Made by a program: the position numbers and the translations under genes
The notes under the pieces: generated by a model
Database searches by the model: none
Seen by the model: only the letters and a program-made list of their open reading frames with translations
Told to the model about the DNA's origin: nothing
NCBI GenBank assembly: GCA_018398805.1
Contig: JAGFBZ010000673.1
Coordinates: 1 to 64,000 of the forward strand
Reading direction: 5' to 3'
Length of the DNA stretch: 64,000 nt
From: Hirundichthys speculiger
Taxonomy: Eukaryota > Chordata > Actinopteri > Beloniformes > Exocoetidae
Shown here: positions 1 through 9,710 of the stretch, piece after piece
Layout: every line of letters begins with the position of its first letter
Position numbering within the stretch: the first letter of the stretch is position 1

Positions 1-673
1 TTGGTACAAGGCAGAATGGATCCATCCTTCATGTTAACCCTATCACCCGAAAGTCACAGTTAAAATTTAGACTCTTTTTTTCCCCTCCAATCTTCAGCAC
101 TTTTGGTAAGCCAATGCAAATTGTAGTTTCAGCTTCCTCCTGTCAGCTGACATGAGTGGGACCCAGTTTGGTCTTCTGCTACTGTAGCCCATCTGTTTCA
201 AGGTTCAACGTGTTGCACTTTTAGAGATGATATTCTACATAGCTTGGTTGTAACAAGGTGTTATTTGAGTTACTGCTACATTTCTATCAACTGAACCCAA
301 TCTTGCATTTTTCTATGACCTCTGCCAACAAGGTTTTTTCATCTACACAACTGCCACTCACTGGATATTTTCTAATTTTTTGGACCATTCTCTGTAAACC
401 GTAGAGATGGTTGTATGGGAAAACACCAGTAAAGCAGCAGTTTCTGAAATACTCAGACCAGTCCATCTAGCACCAACAACCATGCCACATTCAAAGTCAC
501 TTAAAACCCCTTTCTTCTCCATTCTCATGCTTGCTTCGAACTTCAGCAAGTCACTTGACCTTGTCTATATGTCACTGCATCAAGTTGCTGCCAAGTGATT
601 GGCTGATTAGCCATTTGTGTTAAGAAGCAGATGAACAGGTGATGAACAGGCGTGCCTAATGCAGTGGAGATGC
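1..673 (-). mobile_element. Tc1-family DNA transposon relic (copy 1), cut by window start
   Basis: Read on the minus strand, the start codon near 522 opens a transposase N-terminus with the run SDFECGMVVGAR followed by GLSISET, the helix-turn-helix region of a common teleost Tc1 transposase. The same residues occur in the second copy at 16845. Homology continues in broken frames down to about position 2, where a MDPSC-like segment matches the second copy near 17370. The inverted-terminal-repeat region (about 620–673) is degraded and abuts a (TA)n tract, the preferred Tc1 target. The rest of the element lies left of the window. It is not functional. Confidence 0.85.
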
Positions 674-697
674 ATATATATATATATATATATATAA
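674..697. repeat. (TA)n microsatellite
   Basis: Uninterrupted TA dinucleotides directly outside the outer end of Tc1 copy 1. Confidence 0.95.
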
Positions 698-2439
698 AAT
701 GACTGAAGCGCCTCATAAAAACTGACAGAATCACATACATATGAATTAAGAAATATACGAGTTTAAAAATAAAAGTACTGGTCCCATGCTCCCAGTCTAC
801 ACAGCAACTCATTGTCAGACCCTGCTGTCTTTTCTCCTACAGTAGACTTAAAAAAGAAAAAAAGATAATCTGTTTATTCCCATAAAGTCATGCTTTTCAG
901 GAACCCAGTTGTGGACAACTAATTCATCTTTTCCCATTTTGCATTTCCTTCCAAAAATAAATTATCATGTACTATACTGGTGAAATGAGGGTAAGCATGT
1001 TGCCTCTGGCAATATGATATAAGCATACCAATAGTTATGTTTGCATTAGTAAGTTAAGTTAAAGGGTAAAAAGAGATCACCTAACTCCAAATATCTACCA
1101 ACATTTTCATCACCTATAAGAGAACGGAACATCTGCAGTGCACGAAACCCATAAGTAACAAAGTTTGCCAAACACATGAACAATCATCTATGGTTTTGTC
1201 AAACAGCCTCGTGCTACGTGTGAAATCTGTCCAATTTCCTGCTCAGACAACAGAAATAAACGTAAACTGGCCTTGACAGATACTAAAGATCTCTAGGCTA
1301 CAGATCACATGCACTTATTGGTAGCAGACAGCTGTGAGATGTGGAGATTTTTAATCATGAAATTGAATTCAAGTGTGTGTCGTGAACGTTTGTGAGTAAT
1401 TGGACAGTAAGGGATGGGCCGGCCAAATCTTGATGCACCAAACCCACCTTTTCCTCCCTCACAGATTACTTCAGGCTCGATCCCCACCCGAGTTGAACAT
1501 GGATATGGATCCAGACTGGGATCCTGCTCTCTGGTCAGGTCCTGAACACTTGTGGGAATTGATTAGATTTGCTGACCAATCACTGCTCACCATCCCACAC
1601 ATCCACTTAAAGACCAAAGGTGATTTAGCACTTATTGCTTGTGGTCTGTCTGTTATTACTCTACTTTATATCGTCAGTCAATGCTTTTTATTTCCTGTCA
1701 TTACTGTCTGATCATACTGTGTCCATAATCCATTTGAGGATTTAAAATGTGTTACCAAGAAAAAACGACTTGCCTGTTATTGCAAGAAGGATGCCAACTT
1801 GTTGTAGAGAGTACGTGTACGTGCAAGTGTGCGTGTGTGTATGTGGTAGTGTAGCAATCCTATGGCCTGCAATGGCAGCCTCCTTCAGAACCGCAGTAAA
1901 ATGATACAAACTTAGCCTCGACCTCTTCGTTAAAGCTAATCGATTCCGGCTAAATAACGTCGCGGCCATCAGCACTACTTCTTCCTACCTATATAGAGAT
2001 AAACGTCCTAACACGTATTATGCGGAGCGGTAACATGAGCAGCGGTTACATATTCCTGCCTGTCGTGTAAAATGTGCCATATCAGTCAACCGAGGCCCAA
2101 TAAGCGTGTATTTGTGTCACGAAAACTCATCTGCACAGGCCTCGTTACTAATAAAAGTGAGGGCTGCGCCGAGGAGGGATAAGAAATATCTGGGCCACAG
2201 GCTGTAGGCTACTGTCAGAGCCCTGGGGTGTTACACGGAGCCAGAAGTGGGTAAGAAAAGCGTTTCCTCCTCCTCGCCTGAGCTCGACGCTGTCGACTGT
2301 TGAGCTCGAGGCGAAACGCTTCGCCGCGAAGAACAATGTGTCAAAAACGCCACATTGCTCGACACACTGAAGCACAGGCCTGCCCACTGGTGTGTTTACC
2401 ACTCGACTGAGGGTGAAAATAGGAGCCGTCGCTGCTTAC
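698..2439. other. Non-coding stretch, probable intron 1 of ppp3r1
   Basis: No exon or repeat family is recognised with confidence. A 103-codon plus-strand frame (1400–1711) has a hydrophobic C-terminal half but matches nothing I know. From about 1900 rightward the sequence becomes richer in CpG. If the exon at 2440–2770 is ppp3r1 exon 1, this is the beginning of its first intron. Confidence 0.4.
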
Positions 2440-2770
2440 CATCGTGCAGGTTTGGGTGATGAAATCCGGGCGACGTGAGCGGAAAAGAGGCGCACGCAAC
2501 GGCTGGAGACGGCGGGCCGCCGAGCTGCGTCGACAAGGGAAGCGAAGAAAACCGCGGTGGTGGCGCTCTGGAGGTCTGGTCCTGGCTTAAAACCCAGCTT
2601 CAGAGTCTCTCCGCTGCCGAGGCTTTCACTGCAGTGGCAAAGGGAGTGAGACGCGCTGGGAGGGGACAGTAAAGCGGAGGAGGAGGTTCGCTTTGACAAG
2701 CAGGCGGTGGCGGAGGAGACGGGGGGAGGTGCAGCAGTACTGTACATCCGGGAACCACAGGCTGTATTCA
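2440..2770 (-). CDS. ppp3r1: Probable first exon of calcineurin B regulatory subunit (initiator codon only)
   Basis: On the minus strand a GC- and CpG-rich segment ends in ACGATG followed at once by GTAAGC, a strong splice donor, so the exon could end exactly on an initiator ATG (2440–2442). Calcineurin B is the Ca2+-binding regulatory subunit of the phosphatase calcineurin. As I recall, its vertebrate gene has an early intron right at the start of the coding region, and in human it lies immediately downstream of CNRIP1 on the same strand. Here the exon lies about 7 kb downstream of cnrip1, same strand. No calcineurin B protein sequence is visible, because exon 2 would be outside the window, so the name rests on position and splice form. 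The 5' end of the exon is a guess. Alternative: any other gene with a CpG-island first exon. Confidence 0.45.
2480..2770. promoter_or_regulatory. GC-rich (CpG-island-like) promoter block
   Basis: CpG dinucleotides are dense here compared with the AT-rich surroundings. The block overlaps the exon-like segment that ends at the donor at 2439, as expected for a vertebrate housekeeping promoter. No TATA box is evident. Confidence 0.5.
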
Positions 2771-2859
2771 CTTATTTATATCTCACCGAGGACAAGCTTG
2801 AGCACGGGCTCCCTCTTGTGGTAAAATTGCAGTGCTGCAGGAAGATGTCCCCCATGCTT

Positions 2860-2861
<2 letters not shown>

Positions 2862-2897
<36 letters not shown>

Positions 2898-3411
2898 AAG
2901 TATACAAAATACAAAAACTTACAAACAAATTATAACCAGCCATTCCAGTTCAGGTTGTGTAGCGACAGTAACAAGGTTTACAATTATGTAAAGGCAGAGT
3001 AAAAATCATGAGGTCCTTAGCAAATTATCAATATAACAATATATAGAATGCATATAATAAAGATGAAAAAGGGAAGGAAATAAATAGGAAAAAAAATAAA
3101 ATAAGAATTAAAAAATAAATAACTAAATAACTTAATAAAATAATATTTGACGTAGCAGACTTCATAATGATAACTTGTATATAATAAGAGTTGTAGTTGT
3201 GACACCTTAGTTGAAGACTTCTGAGTGAATATCAATCATTGATATGCATTTTTTATTTGTAAGAGATTTAGGATAATAATTCACTCAATCAAAAACAACT
3301 TGAAGAATGGGGTTGAATTTTGAAATTTGCTTTTATGGATGTGGAATTTACCTAATAAAATATAAAGATTGACAATAGTGCATTTTTTTTTCTTTTAATT
3401 CAAAATAGGTA
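2862..3411 (-). mobile_element. Truncated retrocopy (LINE-type tail) flanked by a 17-bp target duplication
   Basis: A run of about 30 T begins at 2862, that is, a poly(A) tail on the minus strand. AT-rich sequence follows and ends at 3411. The 17 bases before it (2845–2861) recur right after it (3412–3428) with one mismatch, the mark of target-primed insertion. No reading frame is kept, so it is either the 3' untranslated part of a 5'-truncated LINE or a processed transcript. The source family is not recognised. Confidence 0.8.
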
Positions 3412-3428
3412 ATGTCCCCCAGGCTTTC

Positions 3429-4079
3429 CCTGATGCATTTCTATTGCCGCCTACGTTAAAGCATTAATCGAAATGATTTAAAGCAACTGATCTACATCGA
3501 TACATCGATTTAAACGATGAATGATCTAATAGTATTGATACAATATGAAAATATGAATCAGACACCGGTGCATGTAATCCTCATGAATACATGTTCTCTA
3601 GCCTGGCCCGCAGCAGCAGGGGGTGATCTGCATCTTACCCACCTAGTCAGAAGTTGATTGGTTTCAGTCTTCAAGATGTGAGAACAGCTTTAGTGCTGAA
3701 GTTATCTGTCAATTCAGCAGAGTCCAAAACTGCCTTTTCACTGGTTTGGAGAGCGCTGAAGCTCAGAATAGGTCCCAGTCAGAAATCGCAGGTCTAGATG
3801 ACTCAGACTTGGATTAACTTGTCTTTTAGACAGGAAGGACAATATGAAACAAACCTTGTGATTTGCAAAATCTTAATTCTCTCTGTGAAATTGCTAAAAG
3901 TTAAGCCTTTATGAATGTCTTTGGTTTTTCTTTGTTTGTTTTTTTTTGATAGGTAGACCACTCCAGAATAGGTTCAGATCAAAAACCACAGTGTTTAGAT
4001 CAGTCCAACTAGGGTTAAGCTATCTTTTAGACTGTAAAGACCTTTTAAAATTGTTAAATGTGAATTTGATGTGAAAATG
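3429..4079. other. Intergenic, no gene seen
   Basis: AT-rich single-copy-looking DNA. Two related segments (about 3767–3835 and 3965–4033) share blocks such as CAGAATAGGT and CTTTTAGAC, suggesting an old local duplication. Nothing else is seen. Confidence 0.4.
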
Positions 4080-4430
4080 CATGTGCCTTGGTGGTCAGCA
4101 CTCTTGCCTCACAACAAGAAGGTTCCTGGTTCAAACCTCGGCGGGGTCTTTCTGTGTGGAGTTTGTATGTTCTCCCCGTGCTTGCGTGGGTTTCCTCCAG
4201 GTACTCCAGCTTCCTCCCACAGTCCAAAGACATGCATGTCAGGTTAATTGGTGGCTCTAAATTGCCCGTAGGTGTGATTGTGAGCGTGCATGGTTGTTTG
4301 TCTATGTGTGGCCCTGTGATGGATTGGTGGCCTGTCCAGGGTGTACCCCTCCATTTCACCCAAAGAGAGCTGGGAGAGAGCTTGCACGTCTGAGAGGGGT
4401 CTGGTATCGATGGATACGGAGAATTATAAA
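4080..4430 (+). mobile_element. tRNA-derived SINE with L2-like tail (copy A)
   Basis: The head carries a tRNA-like region with a degenerate B box (GGTTCAAACC near 4128). It is followed by the highly repeated teleost body (GTTCTCCCCGTGCTTGCGTGGG, CCCACAGTCCAAAGACATGC, GACC/GGCCTGTCCAGGGTGTACCCC motifs). The same body recurs at 5010, 27466 and 59514. The short frames through it are shadows. Confidence 0.85.
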
Positions 4431-4505
4431 TCAATACTATCATCACACCATGTCATTTAAGAGAGAGTGACTTAGCAATCTTTGCCTGTTAGAAATCCAG
4501 AACAA

Positions 4506-4640
4506 GTAGATAGATAGATAGATAGATACTTTATTCATCTCAAAGAGAAATTTGCAGTACCTCAGATATGGACGAGTTTGTTGGGAGTTTTGCCAAAGGA
4601 AACAAAAGACAGATTCTGTAGATAGATGGATGGTTCGATC
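4506..4640 (+). repeat. (TAGA)n microsatellite with LINE-tail-like motif
   Basis: Five to six TAGA units run into ACTTTATTCATCTCAAAGAGAAATT, a degenerate form of the common fish motif 'tttattgatcccaaagggaaatt' that ends several LINE families. A second short TAGA/TGGA run follows at about 4619. Confidence 0.65.
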
Positions 4641-4841
4641 AATATCTATAATGTCCTTTATAATGTTTTGGACAGAGGTTTAATTACCATGTTGCCCACC
4701 TATTATTTGTACCAGCCCACCCTGATGTAACTGGCCAGATCCAGCCCTGCTGTCAAGTAACCCTTTGTTCTTTATTTTCATGAAAGAAACATTTTTTTTT
4801 CTAATTTAACTGTCTGCTTTAACCCATAGATTTATTTAATT

Positions 4842-4935
4842 TATTGTTTATTTGACAGGGACTTTCCACGATATACATGTACAATCCAGAGGCAGCTCCA
4901 AGCTACTTTTCATCTGTCGTCCCTGGCAGAGGCAA
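4842..4935 (+). repeat. Interspersed repeat module ending in 'gtccctgg'
   Basis: The segment from TTATTTGACAGGGAC to GTCCCTGGCAGAG is shared, in diverged form and in the same order, with 27330–27424. Both sit next to a copy of the SINE described at 4080, so they may be parts of one composite element. Confidence 0.55.
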
Positions 4936-5009
4936 GGGGATGGTATGGATCAGTGCTTTGTGTTGCCTACCTTCTAAAATTACATACATTTAAAATACAA
5001 ATATTAAAC

Positions 5010-5338
5010 AGCACTGATGCCTCACAGCAAGATGGTTCCTGATTCAAACCTTCTGCATGGAGTTTGCATGTTCTCCCCGTGCTTGCGTGGGTTACCTCCA
5101 GGTACTCCGGCTTCCTCCCACAGTCCAAAGACATGCGTGTTAGGTTAGTTGGTGGTTCTAAGTTGCCAGTAGGAGTGATTGTGAGTGTGTGTAGTTGTTT
5201 GTCTTCATGTGGCCCTGCGAAGGACTGGTGACCTGTCCAGGGTGTACCCTTGCCTTTCACCCAAAGAGAGCTGGGATTGGCTCCAGCAGATCTCCGTGAC
5301 CCTGAAGAGGATTAAGGAGGTATAGATAATGGATGGAT
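5010..5338 (+). mobile_element. tRNA-derived SINE with L2-like tail (copy B)
   Basis: Same body as copy A, in the same orientation. The B-box region is truncated. It is more complete at the 3' end, which reads GGGATTGGCTCCAGCAG and finishes in a short ATGGATGG run, the usual tail of this family. Confidence 0.85.
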
Positions 5339-6564
5339 ATTAAACAGAACATCCCAACAATGGTAAAGCACCACCAGATGGATCAGACGAACTCTAGCCA
5401 ATACATTGTCAACAGTTAAAAGGGGAAAAAAGAAAAAAAACATTTAAAAATATAATTTAAAAAGAGTGAACTGATATTTTAGTTTGTGTGATTTGATGTA
5501 AATGGGAGTGATTTTTGTTCAATCAGTGATATGTATGACATCATCCCATATCAATCGTTGCTGCCTGAATCAAATCAAACTATATCATGGCAGGCTTTGT
5601 GATATCAGAAAACATTAAATTGTATTCCAGCTAATCGTCAATGAAACCGACTTGAAAGCCACACTGAAAACATATTTTTTGCAGCAGAATAGTATCCCTG
5701 ACCCTGTAACAGTGATTAATAAATTTAATCCCATCAGTAAGAAGTGGAAAACAGCATCAGAGGTGGCGTTTTCAACAGCAGAAAGAATCTAAATGTAGCT
5801 CTTACATCAGTGTTTATCTCTCACTAGGCACTGATTTTAAGGTTTATAGATTCGTAGCATCAAGACATGTTGGTAAACTGACTGGAACGCTGAAAAGTGA
5901 GTTTTTCTGCCATTATAGAAGCATATTTTCTAAAACAGCATCACATTCACCTATAAAAAGCTTAGTTTTTTGGGTTTTTTTATGAAAAGAAAAACCATTA
6001 ACAGTTTTGAGCCAAACTTGGAAAAAAGGCATTAAATGAGGACAAGTGCCACATGAAAAATAATTTTTTAATTTTAAGGTCAATAACATATTCAACAAAC
6101 AAGACTTTCACAAAAGACACTTCTCTTTTACATGAACATTTCAGAACTATAACTATCCACAATGTCACTGTTGTCTGTGTTGCTTTTACTCCTTGCATAG
6201 GTCATTTCAGGGTTTAAATCAGTATATGTTATTAGTACGCCCAAAATACACTTGAAAAAGATTTAAAATATATCTCTGTACAAAAATACTGTTTGATTAT
6301 ATATTTATTTATTTCTTATCTTTATTTAGTTTTACTTTTTTAAACAACAATTGATCACAATAAATTCATAGAAAGAAATGAACAAATAATCAGAGGAAAT
6401 GGAAAAAGAAAGAACAGTCATTAGATATGTCATTGGGAGTTTACGTGGCGGATATTTCAAATATTAGATTGTCTTCTTATCAAACACAGACACATGTAGG
6501 TCCTTCAGAGGAGGCAGGAGGATGAGCACGCTGCAAACGAGAGAACATCCAAGAGCTGGGTCAT
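5339..6564. other. Intergenic, no gene seen
   Basis: AT-rich DNA. Minus-strand frames of 60–66 codons at 5913–6198 overlap in different phases and have no recognisable domain. No repeat family is recognised. Confidence 0.4.
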
Positions 6565-6568
6565 AATA

Positions 6569-6622
<54 letters not shown>
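6565..6622. repeat. (TA)n microsatellite, left flank of a Tc1 element
   Basis: Near-pure TA run up to the first base of the Tc1 inverted repeat. The same kind of tract resumes after the element at 8650. Confidence 0.95.
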
Positions 6623-6625
<3 letters not shown>

Positions 6626-6910
6626 TACTCAAAAAAATTAAAGGAACACTTTGTAATCAGAGTATAGCATCAAGTCAATTAAACTTCTGGGATATTGATT
6701 TGGTCAGGTAAGTAGCAGAGAGGGTTGGTAATCAGTTTCAGCTGCTTTGGTCTTAATGAAATTAACAACAGGTGCACTAGAGGGGCAACAAAGAGACGAC
6801 CATCAAAACAGGAATGGTTTTACAGGTGGAGGTCACTGACATTTTTTTCCCCTCCTCATCTTTTCTGACTCTTTTTCACCAGTTTTGCATTTGGCTAGTT
6901 TCACTGTCAA

Positions 6911-7431
6911 TGGACCCAACAGAGGTTGCACAGGTGTCACTACTGTTAGCATGAGGTGATACCTGGACCCTACAGAGGTTGCACAGGTGTCACTACTGTT
7001 AGCATGAGGTGATACCTGGACCCTACAGAGGTTGCACAGGTGTCACTACTGTTAGCATGAGGCGATACCTGGACCCTACAGAGGTTGCACAGGTGTCACT
7101 ACTGTTAGCATGAGGCAGTACCTGGACCCTACAGAGGTTGCACAGGTGTCACTACTGTTAGCATGAGGCAGACCTGGACCCTACAAGGTTGCACAGGTGT
7201 CACTACTGTTAGCATGAGGCAGGACACCACACTCTGTTACCCTGGACCCTACAGAGGTTGCACAGGTGTCACTACTGTTAGCATGAGGCAGTACCTGGAC
7301 CCTACAGAGGTTGCACAGGTGTCACTACTGTTAGCATGAGGCGATACCTGGACCCTACAGAGGTTGCACAGGTGTCACTACTGTTAGCATGAGGCGATAC
7401 CTGGACCCTACAGAGGTTGCACAGGCAGTCC
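6911..7431 (+). repeat. 53-bp minisatellite built on the transposase start codon
   Basis: Nine units and a partial tenth begin at 6911, 6964, 7017, 7070, 7123, 7175, 7243, 7296, 7349 and 7402. Most are exactly 53 bp; one has lost a base, and one carries a 17-base insertion plus a 2-base loss. Each unit contains the first codons of the transposase ([12 protein letters not shown] or close variants) followed by a unit-specific stretch. The tenth copy runs on into the real transposase frame. Confidence 0.95.
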
Positions 7432-8416
7432 AACTCCTCCAGGATGGCACATCAATACGTGCCATTGCCAGAAGGTTTGCTGTGTCTCCCAGCACAATCT
7501 CAAGAGCATGGAGGAGATTCCAGGAGACAAGGCAGTTACTCCAGGAGAGCTGGACCAGGCCGTAGAAGGTCTACAACCCACCAGCAGGACCGGTATCTGC
7601 TCCTTTGTGCAAGGAGGAGCAGGAGGAGCACTGCCAGAGCCCTACAAAATGACCTCCAGCAGTCCACTGGTGTGAATGTCTCTGACCAAACAATCAGAAA
7701 CAGACTTCATGAAGGTGGCCTGAGGACCCAACGTCCTCTAGTGGGCCCTGTGCTCACTGCCCGGCACCGTGGAGCTCGATTGGCATTTGCCACAGAACAC
7801 CGGAATTGGCAAATCCACCACTGGCGCCCTGTGCTTTTCACAGATGAGAGCAGGTTCACCCTGAGCACATGTGACAGACGTGAAAGGGTCTGGAGAAGCC
7901 GTGGAGAACGTTATGCTGCCTGTAACATCGTTCAGCATGACCGGTTTGGTGGTGGGTCAGTGATGGTCTGGGGAGGCATATCCATGGAGGGACCACAGAC
8001 CTATACAGGCTAGACAACGGCACCCTGACTGCCATTAGGTATCAGGATGAAATCCTTGCACCCATTGTCAGACCCTAATGCTGGTGCAGTGGGTCCTGGG
8101 TTCCTCCTGGTGCACGACAATGCCCGGCCTCATGTGGCGAGAGTATGCAGGCAGTTCCTGGAGGATGAAGGAATTGATAGGATTGATTGGCCCCCACGCT
8201 CGCCTGACCTAAATCCAATAGAACACCTCTGGGACATTATGTTTTCCATCCATCCGACGCCGCCAGGTTGCACCTCAGACTGTCCAGGAGCTCAGTGATG
8301 CCCTGGTCCAGATCTGGGAGGAGATACCCCAGGACGCCATCCGTCGTCTCATTAGGAGCATGCCCCGACGTTGTCAGGCATGCATACACGCACGTGGGGG
8401 CCATACAAATTACTGA
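7389..8416 (+). pseudogene. Tc1-like DD34E transposase, frameshifted
   Basis: The start at 7389 opens [17 protein letters not shown] and a helix-turn-helix with [20 protein letters not shown], the DNA-binding half. An extra A near 7530 moves the frame to that of 7530–8013, which holds the second helix-turn-helix and the first catalytic Asp in FTDESRF. A small deletion near 7993 and an insertion near 8078 disturb the frame again. The second Asp is in VHDNARPH and the Glu in NPIEHLWD. Another shift near 8241 precedes the C-terminus, which ends at a stop at 8416 after RGGHTNY. All three catalytic acids are still present but no continuous frame is. The usual length of such transposases is about 340 residues, which the joined segments would match. 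Confidence 0.9.
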
Positions 8417-8649
8417 ATACCATTTTGAGTTGCTGCAATGAAATTTCAGCAAAATGGACTAGCCTGCCGCATCAATTTTTTCACTGTAATTTTTGGGGTG
8501 TCTTTGAATTCAGCCCTCTGTAGGTTGATAATTTTCATTTCCATCAAATGATGTGGCATCCTTTTGTTCCTAACACATCACCCAGTCCATACCAGTATAA
8601 ATAAACAGCATGATTTCAAAGTGTTCCTTCAATTTTTTTGAGCAGTGTA

Positions 8650-8665
8650 TGTGTGTGTGTGTGTA

Positions 8666-8722
<57 letters not shown>

Positions 8723-8793
8723 ATATATATCTATATATATATATATATCTATATATCTATATATATATCTATATATTATATATATATATATAC
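8650..8793. repeat. (GT)n(TA)n compound microsatellite
   Basis: GT repeats pass into long TA runs with occasional C; right flank of the Tc1 element. Confidence 0.95.
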
Positions 8794-9545
8794 TTTTTTT
8801 TTGGTGGGGTAATTAAAGTGGGTCTGAAGCACAGCAGTCAGGAGTGACTAAACATGTTTTTAGATGTGGCAACACTATCAAGAGGGTTTTTCAGATGAAA
8901 AAGAATTGAAATGATTAATATTAGTACTTTTAGATGGCACGGCAAGCTACCAAAGAGAGAACATCTGGGAAATACTCATTTAATTCTAAAGTCAGAGACA
9001 GTTCTTATGATAAAGCATGGAAATGCCTCATTCATTTAGTTTGTTTGTTAACATCTTCTCGGAAGTTACATGAAATCAGTTTTTGAAAAGAAAAAAAAAT
9101 CCGACTTTGAGATTAAGTTTTGCAACCAGACACAGTCTCAAAATAAATACCCACAGACAAGCAGCACCTGCAAAACACAGTTAATGTAAACCCAGGCATG
9201 TTTACGCACTTAATGTACATACAAACAAATCTTATTACACTTGACGAACACCGGACCATGAGGGGCAAAAAAAAAAAAAAAAAAAAGATATGTTCTGCTA
9301 ATGTCACTTATTCAAAATTCTTCAAATGCACGATCATGTCATGAGAAGTACCGTCTTTTCACTTTTCACTTTTAACTTCAAATGTGCAGTGAAAAGACTT
9401 ACAACGTCACTGCGTTTGACGCAAGCTGACAGGAAGAACAAACACAATCTTTTACAGCACAGAAGTGGGACAGTGTGTGTGTCTCCTCTTAAAAGAGATG
9501 AGGGAGAAAAAAATGAAATCCCACCGACTGGTCTGTCCCAGGCCG
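8794..9545 (-). other. cnrip1: Probable 3' untranslated region and downstream flank of cnrip1
   Basis: Directly downstream of the cnrip1 stop on the minus strand. No AATAAA is seen in this orientation; an ATTAAA variant lies at 8979–8984, about 565 bases past the stop, and could serve as poly(A) signal. Plus-strand frames here are shadows. Confidence 0.4.
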
Positions 9546-9710
9546 TCAGACAAACAGCTCCTTGTTGACCCACATGAGCGTACGCGTGTCGTTGGGTTTG
9601 CATTCATACTCTATGCTGTTGAAGCTGTTCCCCCACTGGCAGTGGTCCCTCTTGTTGTAGTTGTAGTACTTCACCTGCCACACCGTTTCAAACATTCCCG
9701 CCTCTGTGAA
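9546..9710 (-). CDS. cnrip1: cnrip1 exon 3
   Basis: Begins after TTCAG with [14 protein letters not shown] and ends with MWVNKELFV and TGA at 9546–9548. It is the most conserved part of the protein. Two plus-strand frames over this exon are antisense shadows. Confidence 0.96.
   Translation of the reverse strand, partial: FTEAGMFETVWQVKYYNYNKRDHCQWGNSFNSIEYECKPNDTRTLMWVNKELFV

Larger units (their letters stand above)
6623..8647 (+). mobile_element. Complete Tc1-like transposon with both terminal repeats, transposase broken
   Basis: The outer 31 bases (6623–6653) match the reverse complement of the last 31 (8617–8647) at 29 positions. Both ends abut TA, the Tc1/mariner target. The interior encodes a DD34E transposase in several frames. 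The element sits in the middle of a TA-rich microsatellite. Length is about 2.0 kb, longer than usual for a Tc1 because of a roughly 0.5-kb tandem repeat at the transposase start. Confidence 0.93.

Noticed and set aside
1400..1711. 103-codon plus-strand frame with a hydrophobic C-terminal half
   Set aside because: No recognisable domain, no splice context, and codon use like the flanks; left as an unproven frame.
6911..7431. Regular repeats that might suggest a CRISPR array
   Set aside because: The units are contiguous, with no unique spacers, and contain transposase codons in a vertebrate genome; this is a minisatellite.
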